A stretch of DNA of 64,000 nt from Roseovarius spongiae (GTDB taxonomy: Bacteria; Pseudomonadota; Alphaproteobacteria; Rhodobacterales; Rhodobacteraceae): contig NZ_RAPE01000006.1 of the NCBI RefSeq assembly GCF_003651245.1, positions 124,001 to 188,000 of the forward strand. Direction: 5' to 3'. This document shows positions 18,069 to 26,500 of this stretch, piece by piece. Numbering within the stretch: the stretch's first letter is position 1; the number at the start of each line of letters is the position of its first letter. A program made the translations under genes and the position numbers. The notes below the pieces were generated by a model, which was not told the DNA's origin, ran no database searches, and was given only the letters and a program-made list of their open reading frames with translations.

Positions 18069-19097
18069 ATGCTAAGAAAGATAACGCTAAAGGCCGCCAT
18101 CGCAGCGGTAGCGGTGGCTGGTGCGGGACTTCTTGTCCCCGCCCCGGCGAAGGCCGCTGACACCACGTGGAAGATGCACATGGTCTGGGTTCCGGCCCGG
18201 CCCGAGGCGAAGGCCTATCAGAAATTCGCCGATAACGTATCGGAAAGCGCCGGAGACGCGCTCGACATCCAGTTGTTCAACAGTGGCAGCCTAGGCGTAA
18301 AGGATGCCGACATGCTGCGCATTCTGCCGCGCGGCAACATTATCCAGGCGGCGGGCCTCTACCCGGGCTACCTGACGCGCGACAAGCCGCAATATGCATA
18401 CACATTGCCGGCTGGCGTCGTATCCTCGCCGGAAAAGCTGAAGACGATCCTTCCCGATCTGCGGAGCATCTACGAAGGAACCTACGACGAAGCCGGAATC
18501 AAGCTGCTAGGGTTCGTAGGGCACGCTGTCCGCGATACGCACATCATGTGCAAGGAGCCGGTGAACACGCTGGAAGAACTGCGCAGCAAGAAGCTTCGCG
18601 TTTGGGAGCAGTTCCACGTAGACGTTTTCGAAAAGCTGGGCGTCTCAGCGCAGATTATCGGACAGAATGACCTATATGTCGCCATGCAGACCGGGGTTGT
18701 CGACTGTGCCGTCTATCCCATCGGTCTTGCAGTGACGGTATCGCTGCAAGAGGTTGCACCCTACGCCAGCTATCTCTTCCCCTACGTGCTGCATCCTCTC
18801 AACCTGATCGTGTCGCAATCCGCGTTCGACGAACTGTCGCCGGAAGTGCAACAAGTCGTCATGGATACGGCCGCAGAGGTTGAGGAGGAGTCGTTCGAAT
18901 CCTACCTGAGCGGCGTCAATGACACCAAGGCGCTTGAACAGTTCGAAAAGGATGGTGGAACGCTTCTCGACCCGTTCCCGGAAGAGGACAGGCAGGCATT
19001 TGTCGATGCCGCGCGGGAAACATGGAAAGCGATCTCGAACGAAAATGGCGAAGCCGCTCAGGCGAACTACGAAACACTGAGCAAGGCCATCGAATAG
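18069..19097 (+). CDS. dctP: TRAP transporter solute-binding protein, DctP family (system 2)
   Basis: A 342-residue periplasmic binding protein with a signal peptide (about residues 1-29, ending PAKAAD) and a GGAGGAG ribosome site. A DctP-type core follows, with SKKLRVWEQFHVDVFEKLG (about 177-195) and the DLYVAMQTGVVDCAVYP region. The segment after the signal peptide differs clearly from system 1, so another ligand is expected. Unlike system 1, a strong hairpin with a T run separates this gene from dctQ, which would leave binding protein in excess over permease. Confidence 0.9.
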   Translation: MLRKITLKAAIAAVAVAGAGLLVPAPAKAADTTWKMHMVWVPARPEAKAYQKFADNVSESAGDALDIQLFNSGSLGVKDADMLRILPRGNIIQAAGLYPGYLTRDKPQYAYTLPAGVVSSPEKLKTILPDLRSIYEGTYDEAGIKLLGFVGHAVRDTHIMCKEPVNTLEELRSKKLRVWEQFHVDVFEKLGVSAQIIGQNDLYVAMQTGVVDCAVYPIGLAVTVSLQEVAPYASYLFPYVLHPLNLIVSQSAFDELSPEVQQVVMDTAAEVEEESFESYLSGVNDTKALEQFEKDGGTLLDPFPEEDRQAFVDAARETWKAISNENGEAAQANYETLSKAIE

Positions 19098-19112
19098 ATC
19101 ATTCATAAAAGG

Positions 19113-19140
19113 CGGGCCGCGTCTGACGCGGCCCGTTTTC
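19113..19140 (+). terminator. Intercistronic terminator/attenuator between dctP and dctQ
   Basis: CGGGCCGCGT (19113-19122) and ACGCGGCCCG (19126-19135) form a perfect 10-base-pair stem with a three-base CTG loop, followed by TTTTC. This is a classic intrinsic terminator shape, yet dctQ and dctM of the same transporter follow in the same direction. It probably acts as a partial terminator, or protects the dctP message, so that binding protein exceeds permease. Confidence 0.85.
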
Positions 19141-19189
19141 GATTCGCACTCCGCTCCGGATACCGAACCGCTTCAAGGAGGCCGTCATC

Positions 19190-19699
19190 TTGCAAGGAAT
19201 TTTGCGTTGGGCCGACACGATCGCCAACCTGCTCGCGCAGGTCGCCGCGGGCCTGGCCGTGGCCATGTCAGGCTTCGTCGCCCTCTCTGCAATCATGCGG
19301 TATCTCTTCGGCGCTCCGTTCTCGTTCACCGAGGAACTGGTCGGCCTGCTATTCACCGCGATGATCTTTGCCGGCATTCCCGCGTGCACGTTGCGGCGTT
19401 CCCATATCAGCGTCACCATCATTCCGGACCTTCTGCCCAAATGGGCGCAACGCCAGTTGGACCGGCTCGCACATGCGGTGATCCTGTTTTTCTGTATATG
19501 GTTCGGAAAGCTGACCTGGGATTACATGCAGTTGACCATCTCGCTCAACGCGCGCAGCTCGGGCGTCCAGCTCATTCTCTGGCCCTGGACCGCCGCCCTG
19601 CCGCTATCGTGCTTCATGGCCGGTCTCGCGGCCCTGATCCGCATCGCCATCCCCTATGACCTGAGCAAGGCCGACGCCGTTCATCGAGGTTCGCAATAA
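19190..19699 (+). CDS. dctQ: TRAP transporter small permease, DctQ family (system 2)
   Basis: A 169-residue membrane protein with four predicted helices, near residues 12-34, 46-66, 88-108 and 130-152. The start is TTG: an AAGGAGG ribosome site at 19175-19181 sits eight bases before it, and no ATG in this frame fits. Its TAA shares bases with the dctM ATG (TAATG). It follows the dctP terminator hairpin, so its level is likely lower than that of the binding protein. Confidence 0.88.
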   Translation: MQGILRWADTIANLLAQVAAGLAVAMSGFVALSAIMRYLFGAPFSFTEELVGLLFTAMIFAGIPACTLRRSHISVTIIPDLLPKWAQRQLDRLAHAVILFFCIWFGKLTWDYMQLTISLNARSSGVQLILWPWTAALPLSCFMAGLAALIRIAIPYDLSKADAVHRGSQ

Positions 19700-20988
19700 T
19701 GGTGTGGGCGATCATCGCAGGCGGCTTCTTTCTGACCGCTCTCATCGGCGTGCCTATCGGCATCGGATTGGCGCTGATTGGGATGACCATCCTGCATGTG
19801 GTCGTGGGCGACGCAACCGATCTGGCAATCAACGCCGTCTGGAACGTGTTCAACGAATTCACACTCAGCGCGGTCCCGCTTTTTATCTTCATGGGTGAGA
19901 TCCTGTTGGTCAGCGGCGTCAGCGGGCGGATGTATTCGGCGATCGCCCCGCTTTTCATGAAGGTTCCGGGAAAACTTCTTCACACCAACATCGCGGTCAG
20001 CGCGGTGTTTGGCGCCGTATCGGGGACAAGCACATCCACCGCTGCCGCCATCGGGTCGGTCGCCTATCCCGAGCTGGAAAAGCGCGGTTATGAACCCGCC
20101 ACCGTCGTCGGAACGCTCGCCGCCGGAGGAACACTTGGCCTGCTGATTCCGCCGAGCCTCGCGCTCCTGATCTTCGGCGCCACGCAGCAGGTGTCCATCG
20201 GACAGCTCTTTCTTGCCGGGTTACTGCCGGGAATCATGCTCGCGCTGATGATGATGGCCTATGTCTGGCTGGTCATCAGTCGTCGCGAGGGCGTCGTGCC
20301 CGAGGACGCCAAATGGATCGGATGGTGGCGGTCGTTTCTGACGCTGCTGCCGATCTGGCCCGTCGGATTTCTCATCTTCTCGGTGCTGGGCACAATCTAT
20401 ATGGGGCTCGCCACCCCGACCGAGGCGGCTGGCCTTGGCGTGCTCGCGTCTGTCATTCTCGGTTTCCTTTGGGGCGACCTGACCTTTCGGTCACTCTGGA
20501 AGGCGTTCAACGATTCAGTTCAGGTCTTCGTGACCATCGGAGTTGTCATCCTCGGGGCCCTGATCCTGGCGCAGGCCATCTCGATTCTCGGCCTGCCGCT
20601 GCAAGTGCTGACCTGGATCGAATCGATGAACATGGGACCGATCGCGGTTCTGGCCGCCGTGAGCGTGTTTTATCTCGTTCTGGGGTGCTTCTTCGACGGT
20701 ATTTCACTGATGCTGATGACCCTGCCTATCGTGTTTCCGGTCATGACCGGAGTCGGCTTCGATCCGGTCTGGTTGGGTGTCGTGGTGACGATTCTGATCG
20801 AGGTCGGTATGTTGACCCCTCCGGTCGGAATGAACCTTTATATCCTCTCGGGAATTACCGGAAATCGGGTCACGCTGATGCAGGCGGCGCATGCTTCGTT
20901 CCCCTATTGGTTGTTGCTGCTTCTCGGTGTGGTGATCCTGACGATCTTTCCGGCAATCGCGCTCTTCCTGCCAAACCTCGTGTATTGA
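19699..20988 (+). CDS. dctM: TRAP transporter large permease, DctM family (system 2)
   Basis: A 429-residue polytopic membrane protein with the family segments GAVSGTSTSTAAAIGSVAYPEL (about 105-126), GGTLGLLIPPSLALLIFG (about 146-163) and EVGMLTPPVGMNLYILSG (about 371-388). It forms the transport channel with DctQ and shares bases with the dctQ stop codon. An MFS gene starts four bases after the stop, so the carrier is very likely on the same transcript. Confidence 0.93.
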   Translation: MVWAIIAGGFFLTALIGVPIGIGLALIGMTILHVVVGDATDLAINAVWNVFNEFTLSAVPLFIFMGEILLVSGVSGRMYSAIAPLFMKVPGKLLHTNIAVSAVFGAVSGTSTSTAAAIGSVAYPELEKRGYEPATVVGTLAAGGTLGLLIPPSLALLIFGATQQVSIGQLFLAGLLPGIMLALMMMAYVWLVISRREGVVPEDAKWIGWWRSFLTLLPIWPVGFLIFSVLGTIYMGLATPTEAAGLGVLASVILGFLWGDLTFRSLWKAFNDSVQVFVTIGVVILGALILAQAISILGLPLQVLTWIESMNMGPIAVLAAVSVFYLVLGCFFDGISLMLMTLPIVFPVMTGVGFDPVWLGVVVTILIEVGMLTPPVGMNLYILSGITGNRVTLMQAAHASFPYWLLLLLGVVILTIFPAIALFLPNLVY

Positions 20989-20991
20989 CCA

Positions 20992-22215
20992 ATGCCCCGG
21001 GCGGACCAAACAGCACCGCATGGGGTGCGGCTGCCAGTAGTGTTGGTCCTGTTCGGCGTCGCCTACTTCCTCTCGCTCTTCTTCCGCACGGTCAATGCAA
21101 TCCTCTCGGAGAGGCTCGAGGCAGATCTCGGGTTGGACACTGCATCGCTGGGATTGCTCACTGCGGCGTACTTCTTTGGTGTGGGTCTGGCGCAAATCCC
21201 CATCGGCATCTGTCTGGATGCTTACGGGCCGCGCCGCGTACAAGGCGTGACCCTGTGCATTGCCGCGGTGGGCATCGCCATATTCGGGCTGACGGATTCG
21301 GTTCCGCTCCTGGTCCTTGCGCGAACGTTGATCGGAATCGGGCTGGCCGGATGCCTGATGTCGGCCTTTCAGGTTTCCATGCTCTGGCTATCGGCGGACA
21401 AGGTTCCGATGGCGAACGGTCTCTACCTCGCGGCCGGAGGCCTGGGCGCGCTCGCCGCGACAGCGCCGGTGAATTTCGCGCTTGAGTTCCTGACCTGGCA
21501 ACAGATGTTTCTGCTGATCGCTGTGGTGACGTTGGCTCTTGCTGGCGGGATTGCGGCAGTCACGCCCGACCCCGCTTCAACTAGCAAGCTGTCCTGGCGC
21601 ACCCGGCTGCGCACCCTCTCGATGGTCGCGCGTAATCGACGTCTGTGGCGGTATCTTCCGCTAACGGCGCTTTGTTTCGGGACCGGATCGGCGATGCAGG
21701 GGCTTTGGGCTGCCGACTGGATGCGAGCCGTCGCCGGTCATGATGCGAACGCCATAGGGTGGACCTTGGCAATGATGGCGCTATCCCTGACTGTCGGCTC
21801 CGCGGTCGGCGGGGTCCTCAGTCTCGTACTGGAGCGTCGGGGATTCAAGCTGGAGCATGTCATACTGGGAAGTGCGTGCCTTTTCATCCTGGCGGAAATC
21901 GGGTTGGCGATCTTGCCTCCGGATCGGTCGTTCTTGCCGTGGTTGTTGTTTGCCTTGACCTACAACGTGGTGACGCTGTCTTACGCGCATGTCGCGCGGG
22001 CACAGCCGACCGAGGGCGTCGGTAGTTCGAACGCGCTCATGAACAGCATGGTCATCCTCGTGACCTTCACCATCCAATTCGGTCTCGGGGTCTTTCTCGC
22101 TTGGGCCGGCGAAGCGGATCCGGCTGCGTCTTATCTGCTGGCGTTTGGAGGTCTGATTGGATTGCAGGCCATTGCCCTGGTATGGTGCTGCTACCCGACG
22201 GCGCGCCAAAGCTGA
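20992..22215 (+). CDS. Major facilitator superfamily transporter
   Basis: A 407-residue protein with about twelve hydrophobic segments. The loop between helices 2 and 3 (LDAYGPRRVQG, about residues 77-87) is a degenerate MFS signature. It sits at the end of the FAD oxidase/hyu/TRAP-2 operon, only three bases after dctM. A second transporter in the same operon suggests that it exports a pathway product or takes up a related compound. The substrate and MFS subfamily cannot be told from sequence by eye. About 200 bases to the next, convergent gene show no clear terminator. Confidence 0.85.
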   Translation: MPRADQTAPHGVRLPVVLVLFGVAYFLSLFFRTVNAILSERLEADLGLDTASLGLLTAAYFFGVGLAQIPIGICLDAYGPRRVQGVTLCIAAVGIAIFGLTDSVPLLVLARTLIGIGLAGCLMSAFQVSMLWLSADKVPMANGLYLAAGGLGALAATAPVNFALEFLTWQQMFLLIAVVTLALAGGIAAVTPDPASTSKLSWRTRLRTLSMVARNRRLWRYLPLTALCFGTGSAMQGLWAADWMRAVAGHDANAIGWTLAMMALSLTVGSAVGGVLSLVLERRGFKLEHVILGSACLFILAEIGLAILPPDRSFLPWLLFALTYNVVTLSYAHVARAQPTEGVGSSNALMNSMVILVTFTIQFGLGVFLAWAGEADPAASYLLAFGGLIGLQAIALVWCCYPTARQS

Positions 22216-22414
22216 TCCAGACACAGGTCGCATCCGATCCGACCAGAGGGTGCATGATATCGGAACGCTCTCGCTCATCTGCATCTCCCAGATTTCGGGG
22301 GGATTGCCGCATCTCCTATCAATGACGTCACGCTCTTCGCATTCGACAGCGGATTTTCCCGGACCTAGTCGCGCTGGAGCATTTTGATAGATCCTCGCGC
22401 TTCCGACTTTGGCT

Positions 22415-23764
22415 TCAGTCAACGTCGGCTCGAACCACGTAGACGATCTCGGAAAGCAGCTGTTCGACCTTCAGGCGGGCTTCATGTTCCTTTCCGGTTG
22501 CTACGGCGTCCAGAACCTCTGAGAAAACGATCAAGATATCCGCAGAAATGCCTACCTGTGCATGGTTCAGATACCCGCGCAGCAAACTGTGCAGCGGAAC
22601 TATCGCATCCTGCAGATACATTTGATCTGCGACCCTCACCAGTAGCTTTTCCAGCCTGCGATCCAATAGTATCGCGACGTCCGAGCGGCAAATGTCGCGT
22701 GGCGACTTCAACAGCGCACTTGTTCGCAGCAAATAACGACGAAAGGCGGGCGAAGCATTCCGGCAGACCAGCAGCGCCAACATCCGTTCCAGTGGCCTCA
22801 GGGCCTCTATCAGTCCGGAGAAATCCAGCCTCTCAAAATTGACAACGCAGACACCTCGCCGCGGAAGAATCGTGATGAGTGATCGAGCCGCCAGATGCTG
22901 AAGGGCCTCTCGCACCGGCGTTCTACCCAATCCGAGGTCTTCGCAAAGCCGTCCTTCGCTGAGTTTCTCAGTGCCGCGGTAGCGACCGGCAATGATCCGG
23001 TCCTCGATCTGGTTATACGCAATAGATGACAGTCGTTGGACATCGTTGGCATTGACTTTGGGATCCGGAGAAAGGCTGTTGTTTGCGCGCGCGGCACTTC
23101 GTTCCCGGCTCTGAATTCCGAATCGGATCAGCGCGTTGATGATTTTGTCATTCGTGGATAATGCCGCATCTGTGTCCCCATGCGCGCAATGCTTCATTAT
23201 CTCTGAGATCGATGTGGCGAGCTTTCTGACGGGCGTCCGAGCCTCTGTGAAATAAACGCGCCGACTAATCGCGTGAAACGGCCGAACAGCCATTGTAAGA
23301 AACGGATTGTCGGATATTTCGATCTGGATCTGTTTGAACTGCCGGTCTGTTTCCAGCGCGAGATTGATATCGGCGGTGTCAGCCGCCTGCGCCATGCGTT
23401 CAGACAGGCGCAAAAGGAGACGTCGTTGCCATCTGCAGGCCTTTCGCGAGATAATCTCGAAAAGAACCCGCTCAATCTCCCGGCGTATTTCCAAACCCTC
23501 GAGAAACTGGTCAATATCTACCGCATTGACCCGGATTCCCTGTCTCGGGATCGGTGTGACCATGCGTTCTCGGACCAACCTTTGCAAGGCTTCTCGCACG
23601 GGTGTGCGCCCGATACCCAGAGTCTTGCTGAGCGTGACTTCGGAGATCATGCTTCCTTGAGGAATTTCTCCGCGGATTATCAATACCTCTATGGTATTGT
23701 AGGCTTCATCAGCCATTGATCGCACGACCAGAGCGCTACCGGTCCTCATGTCGCGCTCGGACAT
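22415..23764 (-). CDS. Tandem GntR-family regulator with two GntR/FCD modules in one chain
   Basis: This 449-residue protein is about twice the usual GntR length and contains two complete regulator modules. Module 1 has a GntR winged helix at about residues 15-80, with GRTPVREAL at 52-60, and an FCD-like helical domain at about 85-215. Module 2 has a winged helix at about 243-310, with GRTPVREAL at 280-288, and an FCD-like domain at about 315-445. Canonical FCD domains bind metal through a D-x-x-F-H pattern; here the matching sites read DRQFK and DRRLE, so both seem to lack the histidine. There is no stop or frameshift at the join. It lies last in the ABC/amidohydrolase operon and probably controls it. 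Confidence 0.88.
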   Translation of the reverse strand: MSERDMRTGSALVVRSMADEAYNTIEVLIIRGEIPQGSMISEVTLSKTLGIGRTPVREALQRLVRERMVTPIPRQGIRVNAVDIDQFLEGLEIRREIERVLFEIISRKACRWQRRLLLRLSERMAQAADTADINLALETDRQFKQIQIEISDNPFLTMAVRPFHAISRRVYFTEARTPVRKLATSISEIMKHCAHGDTDAALSTNDKIINALIRFGIQSRERSAARANNSLSPDPKVNANDVQRLSSIAYNQIEDRIIAGRYRGTEKLSEGRLCEDLGLGRTPVREALQHLAARSLITILPRRGVCVVNFERLDFSGLIEALRPLERMLALLVCRNASPAFRRYLLRTSALLKSPRDICRSDVAILLDRRLEKLLVRVADQMYLQDAIVPLHSLLRGYLNHAQVGISADILIVFSEVLDAVATGKEHEARLKVEQLLSEIVYVVRADVD

Positions 23765-23801
23765 AGCTTCCTCTTTTTCCAGCAGTTAGCTCCGATTGCC
23801 T

Positions 23802-25256
23802 TCACGATTCATAGCTAGAGTAGGTCCTGGGGGCAATTTCTTCGGCCGTGCGGTTCTTACGGTCGCGGTTGGGCATGTCGCGCACGACCGCCGCCTGGAT
23901 TTCAGAAACGCCTTCGGCGATTTGTTGATGGTTCATCGTTAGAACTTGACCATCACCGACGACCTGTTGCCCACCGACAAAGACGTCCTTCACCGCACGA
24001 TCGCAGGCGCTGAAGATCAAACTGCGCAGCGGATCATAGAGTGGCAGCATCATCTGATGGGTCACGTCGACGACCACGATATCGGCCTTGGCGCCTTTGC
24101 TGAGCCGGCCGATATCGTCGCGCAATAGCGCCTTCGCGCCGCCCACCGTCGCCGCATCGAACACATCCGCCGTCAGCGCGGAAAACATGTGCTGTTCTGC
24201 AACGCGGCAGAGGATCGCCGCCTCCCGGATTTCCTCCAGCATGTTGTGAGGATGACAGTCCGTTCCGATCCCTAAATTTATCCCCGCCCTGCGATAGCGG
24301 CCGAAACTTTCCAGGGTGACGCCATAGCGGCTTAGCACAACCGGACAATGCGAAACCGACGCGCCGGACTCCGCCAGAATGTCGATGTCGTCCTTGGTAT
24401 GCCAATGCACCCAGGAATGGTGATCGAGAACGGCCCCGTGCCCGATGATGGTGCCGGGACCAAGCAAACCTTGATCATGCGCCCATTGGATCGAGGTCTG
24501 TCCGGTGCGTTTCACCATCTCGTGGAATTCGATCACCGACATTCCCGCATGAAGGTGATACGGCCAATTCCGTTCGGTCGCGATGTCGTGGGCCTGGTGT
24601 AGCAGTTCGGGCGTACAGGCATCGACTGTCATGGGTGACATCATCGCAGACAGGCGCCCGCTGGCATGGCCATCCACCATCTCAAGCAGCTCGACCGCCG
24701 CGGCAAAATCCGCTGCGCCGCCATCTTCCGCCCAGCGGTATTCAAGGGCGTGATCGTTGGCGGCCGCTATCTTGGCGGAATCGAAAAGCGGCGAGACGAA
24801 TGCACGTATGCCCGATTGGGCAACGGCATCGATCCAGCCAGGATACGGGTAGGACATGTCCACACAGGTCGTGACCCCGCTCAGCAGCATTTCGCAGATC
24901 GCGGCCCTTGTCGTCGTGCCCCTGGTTTCCGCCGGGGGCATGAAAAGACCCCATCCTTCGTAAACACCGCTGAAATAGAAGTTGGGGTTCCCCATTTCTT
25001 CGCGGACGCCCCGGAATGCCGGCATTGAGGCAGTATGCGTATGCAGGTTCACCAGCCCGGGCATCAGGCATTGACCGACAGCCGAAATTTCGCGATCGCA
25101 GTCCCCTTCATACCGGCCGGGGCCGGCAAAGACGATGCTCTCTCCGCTGAACGCGAGGTCCGAGTCGCGATAGTAGCAATGCGTGCCGCGATCGTCGTCC
25201 CAGCCGACGATCCAGTCGGCATTGCGAAAGCAAACGATTTCTTTAGTCACGATCAT
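23802..25256 (-). CDS. Metal-dependent amidohydrolase, TrzN/chlorohydrolase/deaminase type
   Basis: A 484-residue cytoplasmic enzyme of the amidohydrolase superfamily. Metal ligands are visible as H72-x-H74 (NLHTHTAS), H234 and H236 (HLHA), GHGAVLDHH and D333 (GIGTDCHPHNMLEE). Related enzymes deaminate or dehalogenate N-heterocycles or open guanidino compounds: guanine, cytosine and creatinine deaminases, TrzN, AtzA and SsnA. The ATG at 25256 follows GAAAGGGG. The longer frame would overlap the ATPase gene. It sits inside the polyamine-type ABC operon, so it probably acts on the imported compound or its product. Confidence 0.87.
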   Translation of the reverse strand: MIVTKEIVCFRNADWIVGWDDDRGTHCYYRDSDLAFSGESIVFAGPGRYEGDCDREISAVGQCLMPGLVNLHTHTASMPAFRGVREEMGNPNFYFSGVYEGWGLFMPPAETRGTTTRAAICEMLLSGVTTCVDMSYPYPGWIDAVAQSGIRAFVSPLFDSAKIAAANDHALEYRWAEDGGAADFAAAVELLEMVDGHASGRLSAMMSPMTVDACTPELLHQAHDIATERNWPYHLHAGMSVIEFHEMVKRTGQTSIQWAHDQGLLGPGTIIGHGAVLDHHSWVHWHTKDDIDILAESGASVSHCPVVLSRYGVTLESFGRYRRAGINLGIGTDCHPHNMLEEIREAAILCRVAEQHMFSALTADVFDAATVGGAKALLRDDIGRLSKGAKADIVVVDVTHQMMLPLYDPLRSLIFSACDRAVKDVFVGGQQVVGDGQVLTMNHQQIAEGVSEIQAAVVRDMPNRDRKNRTAEEIAPRTYSSYES

Positions 25257-25263
25257 GCCCCTT

Positions 25264-26496
25264 TCAGGTGGAAAATAGGATGCGGCACGCTTCATGGGGG
25301 GCGGTCATGCCCACCGGCGCGTCAGAGTCCAGCATCTGATCGGCATCCTGGCCTATTTTGCGCCCGAACCGCGAGATGACCTTCACGCTGAGATCACCGG
25401 CGTTGACCAGGTAATGAGCATCATCGCCAAGATAGCTGGAATCGACGATCTGGCCCGAGAACTGATTGACGCCTTTCGCGGCATTGCCGTCACCACTTGT
25501 CACATCGTTCGGCGACAGGCTGATTTCAGAACTCCGGATAACGATCGTTGCCGCTTTACCCGCCTCTTTCGCCGCCGCGGTCGCGTCAGAAGTGCTGGCG
25601 TCCCCGATCAGTTCCATCCCGTTCTCGAGCCGCACCCGCAGCAGATCGCCGGACGACTCGACACCGCCGATAATGGTGCAGGGAAACACATTTGCCTGCC
25701 CTAGAAAGCCTGCCACGAACGGATTGCAGGGGCGGCGGTAAACATCCTTGGGATGGCCGACCTGTTGGATGCTGCCCTGGTTCATAACGACGATCTCGTC
25801 GGACATTGCGAGCGCCTCCTGCTGGTCATGTGTCACCAGGATGGTCGTGACCCCCAGCGCCCGCTGAATAAGCTTGATTTCGACACGCATCTCTTCGCGC
25901 AGGTTCGCGTCGAGCGCCGAGAGAGGTTCGTCCAGCAGCAGGACATCAGGTTCGAACACCACCGCCCGCGCAAGCGCGACGCGCTGTTGCTGACCGCCCG
26001 ACAACTGGTTGGGATACCGATCCTCGATACCCGGCAGCCTGACGATTTCAAGCGCCCGCTTGACCTTTTCCATCGTCAGGGCCTTTGGGACCTTCCGGTG
26101 TTTCAGTCCAAAGGCGATATTCTGGCCGATGGTCTTGTGCGGGAACAGGGCGTAGTTCTGGAAAACGAGACCGATGTTCCGCTTGTGGATCGGCAGCCTG
26201 TCGACCGACCGCCCCTTGATCGTAATCGTCCCGGTTGAACAATTTTCGAGACCGGCGATCAACCGCAGCAACGTCGTCTTGCCGCATCCCGACGGGCCCA
26301 AAAGGCTTGTCAGCGTACCTTCGCGCAGAGCCAGATTGGCATCCTCGACGGCAGTAACACTACCGAACCGTTTGCTGACGCCCCTCAATTCGACGACATG
26401 ATCGCCATTCGCCTCGTGAGCATGATGTCGCCGCTCGGTTCCGAGCGGCGACGTCGTGCCAGGTTGTCCCTGTTCCCGGGATGATGACGCATTCAT
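25264..26496 (-). CDS. ABC transporter ATP-binding protein, PotA/spermidine-putrescine type
   Basis: A 410-residue ATPase with Walker A GPSGCGKTT (about 64-72), the signature LSGGQQQRVALARA, Walker B VLLLDEPLSALD and a switch histidine in LVTHDQQEA. A C-terminal TOBE-type regulatory region runs from about 270 to the end, as in PotA and FbpC. It drives uptake by the two permeases encoded upstream. Five bases separate it from the binding-protein stop. The first 45 residues are a hydrophilic, histidine-containing extension not usual in PotA. The start at 26496 avoids overlap with the preceding gene. Confidence 0.92.
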   Translation of the reverse strand: MNASSSREQGQPGTTSPLGTERRHHAHEANGDHVVELRGVSKRFGSVTAVEDANLALREGTLTSLLGPSGCGKTTLLRLIAGLENCSTGTITIKGRSVDRLPIHKRNIGLVFQNYALFPHKTIGQNIAFGLKHRKVPKALTMEKVKRALEIVRLPGIEDRYPNQLSGGQQQRVALARAVVFEPDVLLLDEPLSALDANLREEMRVEIKLIQRALGVTTILVTHDQQEALAMSDEIVVMNQGSIQQVGHPKDVYRRPCNPFVAGFLGQANVFPCTIIGGVESSGDLLRVRLENGMELIGDASTSDATAAAKEAGKAATIVIRSSEISLSPNDVTSGDGNAAKGVNQFSGQIVDSSYLGDDAHYLVNAGDLSVKVISRFGRKIGQDADQMLDSDAPVGMTAPHEACRILFST

Positions 26497-26500
26497 CGTA

